Below the pieces are notes generated by a model. That model worked only from the letters and a program-made list of their open reading frames with translations, was not told the origin of the DNA and did no database searches. The translations under genes were made by a program, and so were the position numbers. This document shows, piece by piece, positions 11,571-23,312 of a stretch of DNA of 64,000 nt. The DNA is taken from the NCBI GenBank assembly GCA_028554755.1, contig JAPTOF010000010.1, forward strand, positions 5,182,001 to 5,246,000. Direction: 5' to 3'. The first letter of the stretch is position 1, and each line of letters starts with the position of its first letter. Origin of the DNA: Cordia subcordata. Lineage: Eukaryota > Streptophyta > Magnoliopsida > Boraginales > Cordiaceae.

Positions 11571-11877
11571 TAATTGTTGAGGTTGTGAGAGAGTTTTTAG
11601 GTGTCAAAAACACAGTTCAGCCACGTCACTATTGTCCTTGGCTCATTTATCGCATCACCTTTGCACTTGTTTCTTCTTTCACCATCTATGCAGTTTGTAT
11701 TTGGAGATTCATTTTGTTTTAAATAATTAGCCAAATCCAATGATGCGTGTCCAATTTCTCAATCGCCTTTCCAAGCTATCAAATGTCATCCACAACAAAT
11801 CTTCAACGCTCACCATCATTAAAAATATCTCTCTCGTGTAACGAATGCCAGTCCTCCCCCATCCTTGCAAGACGATT

Positions 11878-11993
11878 AGAGGGTGTTTCACTTTGCTTAT
11901 TAGGTGCTTATAAGCACTTGGAAAGAAACACCCACTCATACACTTTTTATTTTTTGCTGCTTACAAGCCCCAAATAAGCACAGGCTCAGCCAA
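11878..11993. mobile_element. Short MITE-like piece, GGTGCTTATAAGCACTT family
   Basis: It contains GGGTGTTTC...GAAACACCC inverted words and the palindrome-like GTGCTTATAAGCAC. The same core with flanking TTTGCTTATT and CAAGCACCCT words recurs at 54590-54675. Boundaries are not certain. Confidence 0.35.
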
Positions 11994-13342
11994 GCACCCT
12001 AAAAGTGCATGCAGAATGGAGTCAACATTGCCAGCCAACGAGCTTTCTCATATTTAAGTGTGGAAGAACTCCACTGAAATCCAAAGGTGTGAAAAAGTTA
12101 CTGTTATCATCCATGGCAGAATGTTAGATGATGGTTACTTGCACATATACTGGGAGATCTTCACGACGCTGAGGCCACACCAAGATAATGACATTAAATT
12201 CCAGCAACACCTGGTGAAGTGCAATAGGAAGCCAGATCAACGTAATCACATAAAACACCATGCTATGCACCCCGCACCCCGTCCCCTCCCAGCATTTAAC
12301 GGTTAAATCTACTTCAGACCGATGAACACGAGCATTCCTATATATCATTCTTTCGTCCTTTCCTAACGGCATTCAACGTATAAATTATCATCACACACAA
12401 ACAGATTCAAAAAGAGACCTAGATCATTTACTCGAATAACACGGTACCAGCCCCACAAAAATGCCGAGCCTGAAAGCATACTTGAAGGCAGACATGTAAA
12501 GGATGTCTCCAACCTGTGGATTAAAAGAAGACTGATGCACTATCTCTCGAGAAATTAAGATCTAAAGAAGCAGTTTATCACTAACTAGTGCCAACAGAAA
12601 AGTGGTACTATAATATGAAAAACGAAGTCATTATCATCTTTTCTGCTATGTCAAGGGATTTTATTATCAAATATGTAAGACCTGAAAATAAATTCGGATA
12701 AGTATATGACCACCATAAACTGCCCACTGTCGGCTGTATCTTGTCATAAGTCGTACAATGTCTTGGTGCGTCATATGTATGGACCATGTTTTATGCAACA
12801 TTGCAAAAGACACCCGACAACCATGAGTGAAGCAAATCTGTTACCAGCTTGGACCTGATTGGCTTCTTATCAAGGGAGGAAGATGCTATAATAGATAAAG
12901 GGGTCCAAAACAACACACTGACAAATTCACCTACTTATAAACTAATATGATCAGCTCCAAAAAAAAAAAACAATGGAACAGAGTCAAACGTCTTCATGAA
13001 ATCAAACCATATGTATCGAAAGAACGTGGTAAATTTACTTCAGCCTGTAGTCCAAACTGACAAAGTAGTAAATGAGCAATTACCAAAATTTTTTTGGGGT
13101 CAACAGTTATCTCATACTCAAGCAAATAAACTATATAATACTGATTTGAATTCCTAATCAATCAATTCCTTACTAAAGGTCCACTGACACAACTGAAACC
13201 ACTCCTATTTGACACATATTTTATGCAACTGCTCCAATAACATACCAAAAGTTGTGCTGTGAATCACCACCAAACCACAACCTGAATCCAATTCCCAGCA
13301 GCTCCCTGGCCTCTTCAGCATGATAATTTCAGTATACTGCAC

Positions 13343-13446
13343 GTGTCTCAAAGGAGCATCACTCCACGCTAAACACATCCCCAGCACAAAGCTCCGTGTC
13401 AAAGGAGCATCACTCCGTGCTAAACACATCCCCAGCACAAAGCTCA
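13343..13446. repeat. Two-copy tandem repeat, period about 50 bp
   Basis: Two near-identical copies of a unit that begins GTGTC and contains AAAGGAGCATCACTCC, GCTAAACACATCCCCAGC and ACAAAGCTC. The copies differ by a two-base insertion and a base or two. Confidence 0.85.
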
Positions 13447-14124
13447 AGTTTAACTGTGAGTGTGCACTTCAATTGAACCCAATTGGCATTCGAGCATCTC
13501 TCCTCCTGTACAAACACAAGGGCAAATACAGGGGGAAATGATTATGCCATTTTCAAAATTAAGCTACCACTATAATTATTGCTACCCATTACGAAGTGAT
13601 CTACTGAAGTCGGCTATAGCTGCACTACTAAGTAGCCTCACTATGTCTCCTTGCACCTACTACATAAGAAAGGAACACTACAATGTAATAACAAGGAAAT
13701 GGTCAGGAGAGATGATTATTTACAGACTTAGTAATCATGAAGGTTCCTAAGTCATCTGAACACTGCCAAAGAAAGCCAAGAATTTCTATAACTAGAATAC
13801 TCATCAGCAATTAAACACGCATAACATATCCTCAACATTACCATAAGCAAGCTCCAAATAGGCTAGTAACACAGCTATAAGCACGCTGAAATTTAAACTA
13901 CATTCAGAAAGCAAATAGTAAAGAGGCAATTCTACTCCTCAAAATTGCTACTTATTAATACTAGCAAAATAGATAACCACAAACTACTGAATTTAAAGCA
14001 ATCCAACCAGTCCCATTGTGCATTTGTTCTTGCAAGAGCCACCTGCTCTGTGTCCGAATCCAGAAAACATTTGCTGCAAAACGTCCAATTGTAGATACCA
14101 TATCATATAAATTCAAGGGTATGA

Positions 14125-17100
14125 TCACTGCTGCTGAGCCTGTCGAGCAGGTGCACCACCATATCCACCCCCATAAGGTCCATTTGACTGGGGCACGTAG
14201 TTGCCAGAAGCCTGTGATGGGTCAGATCTCCAACCTTGATTTCCATAGCCCGAACTGGCATCACCATAGCCCCCTCCCATGTAGCCTCCACCACCTGCTT
14301 GTAGGTCTCCAGCAGCACCACTGCCAACAGGTGCATTACTATTCGGACCACTTCCAGCGCGTCCACCAACTGCTCCATAACCAGCTTGATTTCCATATCC
14401 CCCGTCATTTGCCCCATACCCACCATAACCATAACCCTGATTACCATATCCAGCAGCTCCACTAGGAGATTGACCTGCAGCACCTCCACCATTACCAGTA
14501 GAGCCACCGCCGCTAGCATTAGGACCACCCCAGGGAGCACTTCCATATCCACCCATATTTCCATATCCAGTGGGAGCCTGAGAGCTCCACGAACTTCTGG
14601 GAGCATTTGGTTGGTTGCTTCCGTAGCCAGTACTAGGAACATTGGGGTTTCCGTAGGCTGCACCAGGGCCACCATACCCAGGATTTGCACCACCATAACT
14701 TCCATAGGCACCATAACCCATGCCATTATTAGGACCATACCCATAGTTTGGTGAATTATACCCAGAGGACCCATAAGGTGGATAACCAGCACTGGTATTT
14801 TGAGACTGCATATACCTGTTGGAATCCATACGGCCATCGTAAGAATTGCCACCAGATTGACCATATACTTGATAATTTCCACCACTACCACCCATGGAAC
14901 GACCTGACGCACCAGGATTGGCATCTTTAGGAAGAGCACGCTTGACTTCAACTTGCTTGCCATTCAAATCATGGAAGGTCTTATGTAAAACCCTATCTAC
15001 AGCATCTTCAGAATCAAAGGAAATGAATCCAAATCCACGAGGTCTGTTCGTCTGCTGGTCGTACATAATTACTACATCAGCTATATTACCATAAGCTTCA
15101 AAATATTGACGGAATCCATCCTCAGAGAGAGTTGGAGGCAAACCCCCAACAAATATCTTCTTGGTCCTGGTATTTCCACCACCTCCAAAATTCCTAGCAG
15201 AATTGGGATTTCCAGCTTTTGAGACTTGCTGCTCCTCTCTTGACAAAGCCCTCTTAGCCTCAACCTAAAACATAAACTAGTGATTATGCACAAAAAGAGA
15301 GAGAGAGAGAGAGAGAGAGAGTAGGCAGTAATGACCATCCAGACACAACAATGCAAGTTAAAGTGTGTATTATACTTTGCAACAATATCCAGGCACAAAC
15401 GGGAAAAAGGAAAATGTGCTCACTTTACAGACAATTGAAAAGTCAAAAATGTGAATACCTCTTCCATCACATTGCACATGAAGATCATACTACATTAAAA
15501 ATTCAAATGAGAAATAATATCACTCAGCCCTGAGGCAACAATGGCACCAAAAGTCTTTTTTGTTTTTGTGAAATAAAGAATTTATTAAAATACAATAAGG
15601 GAGTGCAGCCATTTTCTAAACTACCTATAAATTCTTGTAGGCCATCTACAACAACTATTATACATCGTCTAGTCCCAAAAATCATGCACCAAATCCAAAG
15701 AAATTTCTTGCCTCTCCTCGAAAGCTCTCCAATTACTTTCCTTCCATAAAGTCCAAACAATGCCAAGAGGGGCCACACAAACTTTCTTTTGTTGTTTAGA
15801 GGACTTGATACCGCTCCATGTGTAGAGGACTTTGAAGCCACCCATTGAACCCCTACTGTAGTAAAAGTCATCTCAGAAAGGCATCTACCCCACTCACATC
15901 TAAGTACTAGATGTTCCATTGTTCCCGAATCATTCTTGAAGAAACATCTATTGACAACTATATGCCCTCTTCTTCAGAGATTATCCCTCATGAGAATTCT
16001 CCCAAAGGCATCTATTGGCATATTTATATGCCCAAAGGACAAAATTGATCTCAAAAGATCAGAAAGAAAACATGACCCTGAAGTTTTAATCACAAAAAAT
16101 AAATCAACAAAAAGCCAAAACAGAGAGGAAAAAAGCAGAAATCAATCTCAAATTAGGAGCTGACCCATCAGAGAACCAGCAAAAGATACAGAAAAGTATC
16201 TCATACCCAGAAGACAGTGAGGCAAAAAACAGAAATGGAACTAAACTTAGGGCCATAACTAGTATTAGACTGTAAGTCCGACTGAGGATGCATAAATTCA
16301 GATAAATATTAAAAAGAGCCATCAGAGACTATAGAAACTTTAATGTCCCATAACTAAATATGGAGAAACAAATTTTCAGCTATTGCTAGGGCCATAATTA
16401 GGCTTGAAAGAAAATTTAATCCACAAACCATGCACAAACGGTCATAAATGTGAAGTTAACCAATCAGAAACTGAAAACAGAAACTATCCAAAATTCTTAA
16501 AGCAAGAATTCAAAACATAGACAAAAACTCAAACAAAGCTACAACTGGAGCCAACATTAGCACTACCAGAAATAACTCATCTACAAAGATACACGTATAC
16601 AGTAATGTCAGAGTGACCAACAGTAACTACAGTGAAACACACAGAAGCACCATACCAAGATGCCAAAACAAAAGAAAAACATAGTTAAAGCTAAAATTAG
16701 GCCCTAAAATGCCAGAAAGGAAAAGAACTTAGACCTAGAATCAAGGTAATCTCAAACCCCATTCCACGAGAAACATGTGGTTACTAATTTATGTGCCACT
16801 AACTCCTCAAAATCTAACTGCAAATGTTAGCAAAGTAACAAACATCTAGAAGCCAAACTGAAGTCATCAATAACTAGCTTAAGATATAAACAGTTAACAA
16901 GCACTCCTAGCTTTTAAGGTAAATAATATTGGAGTCAATCTCGACCCATCATTAACACACACCAAAGGACACAGGAGAATAAATAATCAGAAACTAGCCC
17001 ATCAAGACCTAGCTAATACAACACAATGATAACAAATCCCAGAACCCAAAACGGAGAAAAATGAGGTGCAGTAACCTGAATGCAGTTAATAAAGCACAAA

Positions 17101-18175
17101 TTGGATTATATCTGTGTGCCTGTCTATGTATATATAGACAGAAACTAACTCATAAAGAACTAGCTATAGCTACACAACAATATACATACACACCAAAAAT
17201 TAACCCATAGAGAACTAGCTCAAACTGCAAAAAACAACAAATACCTGGAAGCAAAAATGATGAAAACATATAGAACAACATAAAATAAGTAGACACACAT
17301 TGGCTACATAATATCTCATTTATATACACACACTCAGTAACTAAAGAACTAGCTAAAACAGCACAAAAATAACAAATACCCAGAGGTGAAAACAATGAAA
17401 ACATATAAAATTGCATAAAATAAATTAAGCACAAATTGACTACATGACATGTCATATATACAGATATACTCAGTAACTAACAGATAAGTAGCTAAAAGTC
17501 CACAACTATAACAAATAATCAGAAGGGGGAAAGAAGAAATATAGAATTGCATAAGATAAATTCAGCACTAATCTGCTACACAATATGTCATACCTATATA
17601 CACATAATCAATAACTAACCACATTAAGAACAAGCCACAGCTACACAACAATAGCATCTAGCCAGAAACCAAAATAATGGAAATATACAAAACTGAATAT
17701 AACTAATAAAGCAAAAAATTTGGGTACTCTAACATATGTACACAGCCATTCACAGAGGAAGTAACCGATCAAGAACTAGCTAAAACTCCCCAAAAAAAAA
17801 AAAATTCCCAGAACATGGAATTAAAAAAGGATACAACATAATACGAAACTAACTAAGCAAATATCACTTTGTCGTATAAAAGAGTAACTCATTAACACAC
17901 ACAGACTCTCTCTCATGCCTATACTTCAGAAACTAACATATAGAGAGTTAGCTATAACTCAAAAATATCAACAACTATTCAGAACCCAAAATGTGGGGCG
18001 TAATCGAATAACTAAAAGAAGTCAGGTTTCAATCAACTAAATACACAAATTCAAGTTATCAAAAACCAGCTAAAATCACGAAGAATAAGTAGAACAATAA
18101 TTAGAAAAAAAGATTTTGAAAAATGAAGTGTTTACGAAGAAAGAATAACACATTCCCAGAATAAAAAATGAAAAA

Positions 18176-18215
<40 letters not shown>

Positions 18216-18866
18216 TAGTGGGTATATATACACACAAACAAAATCAGAAACCAACCCATCCATAATTAGCTGAAACTACACCAAGTCAACATATACCCAG
18301 AAGCTGAAATGAAGAAAAAAGATCAAATTGCTGGCAAAAAGAGAAGATTCAATCAGCAAAAACTACAAAAGTTAAAAAAAAAAAAAGAAAGAAAGAAACC
18401 AACCCATCAATAATTATCCGAAATTACACCAAGTCAACATATACCCAGAAGCTCAAATGAAGAAAAAAGATCAAATTGCTCGCGAAAACGAAGGTTCAAT
18501 GAGCTAAAACTACAAAAGTAAAACACACACGTAGAATAAAATAACCATACGCAATCCAAACAAAACAAAGAGAATAATAACTAGAAAGAGAAATCTGAAA
18601 ACGAGGAATTTAAGATAATATGAGGGGGGAAAAAAAATTCAGACCGTGCGGCCATCGATGACGTGTCTGTCTTGAAGAACGACGTCAAGAACAGCTGGAT
18701 CTGCAAAGACAACGAAGCCGAAGCCCCGGGGCTTTCCGGTAATTTTGTCCCTCATGACAACGGTCTGAAGAACATGTCCGTACCCTCCGAAGTATTCTTT
18801 CAGCTTCTCTTCTGTTGTCTCCCATGATATCCCTCCTATGAATAGCTTCCCCTGATCTGAATCCAT
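14125..18866 (-). CDS. Two-RRM glycine-rich hnRNP-type RNA-binding protein
   Basis: There are two coding exons, 18866-18645 and 15264-14125, joined in frame (GT donor at 18644, AG acceptor at 15266-15265), giving 453 residues. RRM1 covers about residues 6-83, with RNP2 LFIGGI (8-13) and RNP1 RGFGFVVF (47-54). RRM2 covers about 109-186, with RNP2 IFVGGL (111-116) and RNP1 RGFGFISF (150-157). The remainder is a low-complexity Gly/Tyr/Asn/Ser tail with many GYG and YGG units ending in AQQQ, of the kind that drives phase separation in hnRNPs. It belongs to the plant hnRNP A/B-like (RBGD/Musashi-like) family, expected to bind mRNA in nucleus and cytoplasm. The 3.4 kb intron carries a LINE relic and a degenerate tandem array. 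The start ATG lies just before RRM1, as usual in the family. A divergent gene starts 1.6 kb away at 20475. Confidence 0.93.
15298..15322. repeat. (GA)n microsatellite beside a splice acceptor
   Basis: About 12 GA units on the plus strand, read as (CT)n in the hnRNP transcript, about 30-60 bases upstream of the exon 2 acceptor. It could act as an extended pyrimidine tract. Confidence 0.85.
15540..16025 (-). pseudogene. L1-type LINE 3' relic (zf-RVT region)
   Basis: On the minus strand the frame from about 16020 down reads RILMRDNL, then RRGHIVVNRCFFKNDSGTME, then HLVLRCEWG, the zinc-binding zf-RVT region that follows plant LINE reverse transcriptases. Further on, a shifted frame reads PLGIVWTLWKESNWRAFEE, the usual W--WKERN-R-FE tail. 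Stops and frameshifts break it. It sits inside the hnRNP intron in the same orientation as the gene and adjoins the tandem array. Confidence 0.75.
16130..18480 (-). repeat. Degenerate tandem array filling the hnRNP intron
   Basis: A unit of roughly 135-200 bp recurs across the intron. Landmarks are a word like ACCCATCAAGAACTAGCTAAAAC, followed about 35-45 bases later by ACCCAGAAGC-AAAATGA, then ATACAAAATTGCATAAAATAA and a TATATACACACA tract. The CCAGAAGC-type landmark appears near 17245, 17378, 17518, 17655, 17805, 17978, 18150, 18297 and 18446, and more weakly from 16199 onward. The last two copies (about 18243-18345 and 18393-18495) are the most alike. There is no coding sequence. A (AT)n run lies at 18182-18213. 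Confidence 0.75.
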
Positions 18867-18881
18867 TTATATATATTTATA

Positions 18882-18915
<34 letters not shown>

Positions 18916-20474
18916 ATATGTTTTATGTGTATGTATAGGTAGGGCGTGGGGTATTGGGGTTAGGGGGTGGGGGTCTTAGGAGGAGAGGGAGACGGCGAAG
19001 AGTAGTTGGACTGGGTTTTGGAGGAAGAAGGAGAAAAGAGGGGGGGGGGTGATGAGCGGATGGAGGGCTGAGATTTTGGGGAATGAAGGGTGGAGATTGA
19101 TTTAGGGACTTTTGGGGGGAATAGGAAGGGAAGGAAAGGAGGATTTGGTGTTATTTTTAGATATTTTTTGGAGGGGGGAGATTTTTGTTCTTTTTTTTCT
19201 TTTTTCTTTTTTTTTTGGGGGGGGGGGTTTCGTTATTATTATTACTTTTTATTTTATTTTAGGTTTTTTCTTTTCTTTATTTTAAAGTTGTGATGGACGA
19301 GTTCAGATGAGTTTAGATTTCTATTCAAGTTTGGACTTGACAAAACAAATTTATTTGGATAAATTAAGGTTCGAGTGAAACAAGTTTATTTAATTGAGTT
19401 CGAACTAACGTTAAAAACGAATTAATCTGGTTGAGTTTCAACTTTATTATATAGAACTATTTGCTTTTGAAGGTTTTAAACGCGGTAATTGAAATTCGAA
19501 TGTGAAAGGAATTCAAAACTTTTAGATCATTAAGGTTGAAGAATACATAATTTATTATTTATATGTAAATAGATTTTCAATATAGATAATTTAATTATTT
19601 AATTTGAAAATGTAGACATCTTTAAAAAATTTTAAAATTTTAAAGTAATTATTATATCTAAATTTTTGTGTGCAAAACTATCGAAAGATTTGCCAAAATT
19701 TCAAGCCAATCGGCCTCTTAGCAAGGGAAAGGTCTACAGAAATCAAAAGTTTCAGATTGTAGAATGGGAAAATTATATGAAAGGTCTTCAATATTGTCAT
19801 ATCTTTTTAAATTAGTCGTTATTGTTTAAAAAAATTAAATTAATTCTCAACATTTTACAAGTATGCCAAATAAGTAGTCATTATTAAAAAAAAATTCAAA
19901 TTAGTCCAGAGTGTTTCACACACTCATTCATTTAGTGCTAGAATAAGTAAAAATCATAGGGACTAATTTGAATAGAATTGTGAAACGTTGACAAATAATA
20001 TAAACCTTTTGAAATAGTAAGAACCAATTTGCCTATATTTTAAAACATTGAAGACAAATTTAAACTTTCTAAGCAATAAGAACTAATGAAACTAATCCTT
20101 ATAAAAAAATCAATTTTTAAAAAAAATCAATCCAAACAAGCCCGAACATGAGCAGCAGCAATCTTTATTGCAAATTAGTCAAACTAGAGATGCCTGCAAA
20201 GACAAAGCTGGCTTTTTGTCTCACATCTTTTAATCAAACTCACGAACAAAACCACCACCACCTCATCCCTCATTATTGCTTCCGACCCTTTTCTTAACGT
20301 TCCTATTTTTCAAATACCGTTGGGAGGCAAAATTCATTCAAAAATCTCTCCTTTAACATTCTTTTCATACTTCTTTTTACATGTCTATAAAACAAGCCAA
20401 TGCAGTAAGCTGCATTTCTTCTCACCCATGAGCAGCAAAGTTTTTAAGCATACACTTATACACCAAACCTTCAG
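18867..20474. promoter_or_regulatory. Shared upstream region of two divergent genes
   Basis: This is the gap between the hnRNP start (minus) and the MGC-protein start (plus). Next to the hnRNP start lie (AT)n/(GT)n tracts (18877-18916) and a purine-rich G-heavy stretch (18940-19230) with runs of eight or more G, probably the 5' leader and promoter. The rest is AT-rich. No specific factor site was assigned, and the open frame 19090-19293 is low complexity. Confidence 0.5.
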
Positions 20475-21793
20475 ATGGGCTGCTTTCTTGCTTGTTTTGG
20501 TATCTCCAAGAAACGAAAACGTCCCAAGTCTAGCAACATAGTTGCATCCCCCGATCAAGTAAGTAACGTGTCCATCATGTTATATGCATGTATACATGCA
20601 TGTGTTTGCTAACTCTTGCAACATATATAATTGCATCTCCTGATCAAGAAAGTAGTTTCAATCACGTTATATGTATTTACGCGCATGCGTATATATTTGT
20701 GGGTTTTACTTGATCTAAACTTGACATGAACACATTTGTTATTTCAATGTTTAGATACATGGAAGATATGTACCTCTGGAATCTGATGTTTTTACTGAAC
20801 TTGACAAGACTCAAAACCACAACACCTTGGGTGATGAGCTTAGGTAAGTACATAATCCAAAAGATTCTGATAAGTATATATTTGTGAACATTCATATAAA
20901 CTTTTGATTTACTAGAGGAGCTAATGGTGTTATTAATTTCATATAACTGACCCCACTTGGAAGAACAACACTTAGTCTGGTTCGATTTGGTTTATTAAGC
21001 CTTGTACTTATTTTTGTGCAGAGACAAGCCTAAAGAGACTTTAAGCCTGAAAGTGAAAAAGAAAGTGAGCTTCAATTTAAATGTCAAGACTTATGAGCCA
21101 CTACAGTATGATGAGATCGATGCTTATTTTTCGGAGGGTGAGGAGAAGACAAAATGGGAATTTGATGAAGAAGACATACAGAGAGAAACGATGCTTGGCA
21201 AACATCACGAGGCAAATGCAGTAGCAAAGAGTGGAGCATATCCTGTAAACTATAGATACCAAAACTGCAGCTATGATGAAGAAGATGAGATAACAATAGA
21301 GGATAGTGACTTGGATGATGATGACTTTGATGATGAAGAAGAAGTAGATGATTATGATAGCACTGATGAAGATGAAAATCTTAACGTGAAACAAGTTAAG
21401 CTTCCTATGGACAACTCTGCATCTGTGGAATCAGGCAAAACAGTTACCAATGTTCAGCTAGCTGAAGAAACAACAAAGTGTTATCAAGAGCTGAATGAAA
21501 CTGAATTGAATCATAATGTTCGGCAAAGGAATCAGTATGCCTATTCTGTGCTTAATCCAGTTGAAAATCTCGCTCAATGGAAAGCAATAAAAGCTAAAAC
21601 CAAGCGGCCAAAGGAGTGTCGGAACATCATGTTAGAGCAAGAAAACCAACTACCCTCGCATACAAAGCTGAGTTCTGATCATGTACCGTTGAACTCTAAG
21701 CCAGATTTAAGCCATTCAAAACCTTTAGTGTGCGAAACTGCAGTTAATGTCAGTCTCTCAAATTGGATCTCTAAGAAGACACAAAATGCATAG
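20475..21793 (+). CDS. Plant-specific acidic protein with MGC start (function unknown)
   Basis: There are three exons, 20475-20558, 20755-20843 and 21022-21793, giving 314 residues. The start MGCFLACFGISKKRKR puts Gly2 and Cys3 in position for N-myristoylation and palmitoylation, followed by a basic patch, so membrane anchoring is likely. The conserved core is RDKPKE (58-63), KKVSFNLNV-TYEP (71-84) and YPVNYRYQNC (131-140). Residues 143-177 are almost all Asp/Glu. A further short motif is ENLAQWKAIKAK in the C-terminal half. I recognise this as a conserved plant family without known function. It is transcribed away from the hnRNP gene and converges on the next gene. An Arabidopsis counterpart probably sits in the same place next to the hnRNP gene (recalled, not checked). 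Confidence 0.85.
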
Positions 21794-23312
21794 CCAAGTC
21801 CAGCTTCATCCAGAATTATAGCAGTTGCACGGAAAAGGAATAAGATGGATACAACATACCTATTAGAGAAGCGAGACCTTACTCTCAAGATTGTGTTAAA
21901 AGTCTGATGATGTCAAACTCCGATTCTTGCTCGAGTTGCTGGCTTTTCCAATACCTGTTGTCTTAGAGGTTTCTGTGATAGAAGTGTGAAGAGTTACTTC
22001 AGATGGAGTATTGATCCCCTTGTAAAATCTCAATGGGGGTGAACAGTCCAAATCCTTTCATCATAACTATATCATCAATTCACTACTGTTGGATATCTCC
22101 AGTAATGTCATAACATTATGAGGAGATCCAATGCCATTCGTGTAATAGTATGATAGACATGGGTTTATTTTGGGAGTGTTGTCTTCTTGCTTGTGTTCAA
22201 TTCTCTTTAATATTCTTTCCTTTTTCAAATTACAGATTGTTTACAACATGTTCTTTTCATGTTCTGTATCAAACTTGGGGGTTCAGATATATGAAATTAG
22301 TACACATGATTCTGATTTTGAATACAACAATACTTTTCCTCAACTGAATATCAACAGATTGTTTACGACATGATGTTCTTTTCAATTGAATATCAAGAAG
22401 CTAGGCAGACAAATATTCTTGTACTTGACTCACCAATCTTATTGAGATTGAAAATCAGAGATGCACAAGTTCACTAAGCTTTGAACATCTCAAATAACAG
22501 AAAGTTTCTGCACAAGTCAAAACACTATAACTCAAGTGCTGAACTTTTGCCATTTCCAAAAGATAGAAATAACGGAAAGAGAGAAATCTTGGGAAACAGA
22601 ATATAGACAGTAAACTTCAGTATACCTAATCCACCCATTCTTCTGTTTGAAACAAAATTCAGTCCAGTCAAACAGCGGCAGCCAAGTCCAATGCAAATCA
22701 TACAGTCACATTGTATATTATGCTAACTTACTATTCTGAGAGAGCAAATATGTAATTCAAACAAAGATAAATTATTCTTGTTCATTAGAACTCTACATAG
22801 ATAAGCTACTCTTGTTCATTAGATTTATGCTATGTATATAATTATGATCAACCAGTATGGTAAACAAACACATTAGAACAACTACTAACAAGGTATGTGC
22901 TTCACTATATCTGGAGAACGCAGTTCCCTGCTATGTAAGCAAAAACACTTGGAAACACACAAATATACACTATAAATGATGGAAGAAAACAAAAAGGAAA
23001 AAGAGAGCAAAAGCAACTCGCTGTGCTTCAAGTCATCACAATCTTAATCTGCCATCACATAATGGAGACAATTGCAGGAAGTTGGCTCTAGACCAGGAAA
23101 CTCTTAACTACTTTGAGAGAGACCATCCTCTTTATCATTCAGAAAATTCTTGCCACGCCAGAAACTGCTGTTGGAGTCACCTAAGACTTCAATGAGCGCT
23201 AACAAATTATCAGGTTTTTGCCGAGACTACAAGGAATAGTCAGAGACGAGAAACTTTTTGCCATATACAGACTTCGAAGTCATGAGCAAGTTGGTGTGGT
23301 ATTTAACACAAT
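21794..23312. other. 3' regions of two convergent genes
   Basis: Holds the 3' UTR of the MGC-protein gene (to roughly 22150-22350) and, from the other side, that of the CaaX-like gene. The open frames at 22150-22373 are chance. No repeats of note. Confidence 0.5.

Larger units (their letters stand above)
11571..13870. other. Intergenic DNA, no gene recognised
   Basis: Open frames here (for example 11747-11977, 12058-12306, 12124-12372, 13460-13750) carry no recognisable motif and overlap each other on both strands. A short element-like piece at about 11878-11993 (GGTGCTTATAAGCACTTGG) has a relative at 54590-54675. Confidence 0.45.

Noticed and set aside
14016..14963. Long open frames overlapping the hnRNP 3' exon in other frames (for example 14016-14465 plus, 14103-14963 minus)
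   Set aside because: They are shadows of the repetitive Gly/Tyr codons of the real frame and have Met/Val- or His-rich low-complexity content with no family pattern.
20320..20541. 73-codon frame over the first exon of the MGC-protein gene
   Set aside because: The overlapping frame from 20475 gives MGCFLACFG and splices in frame to conserved exons; the longer frame does not.
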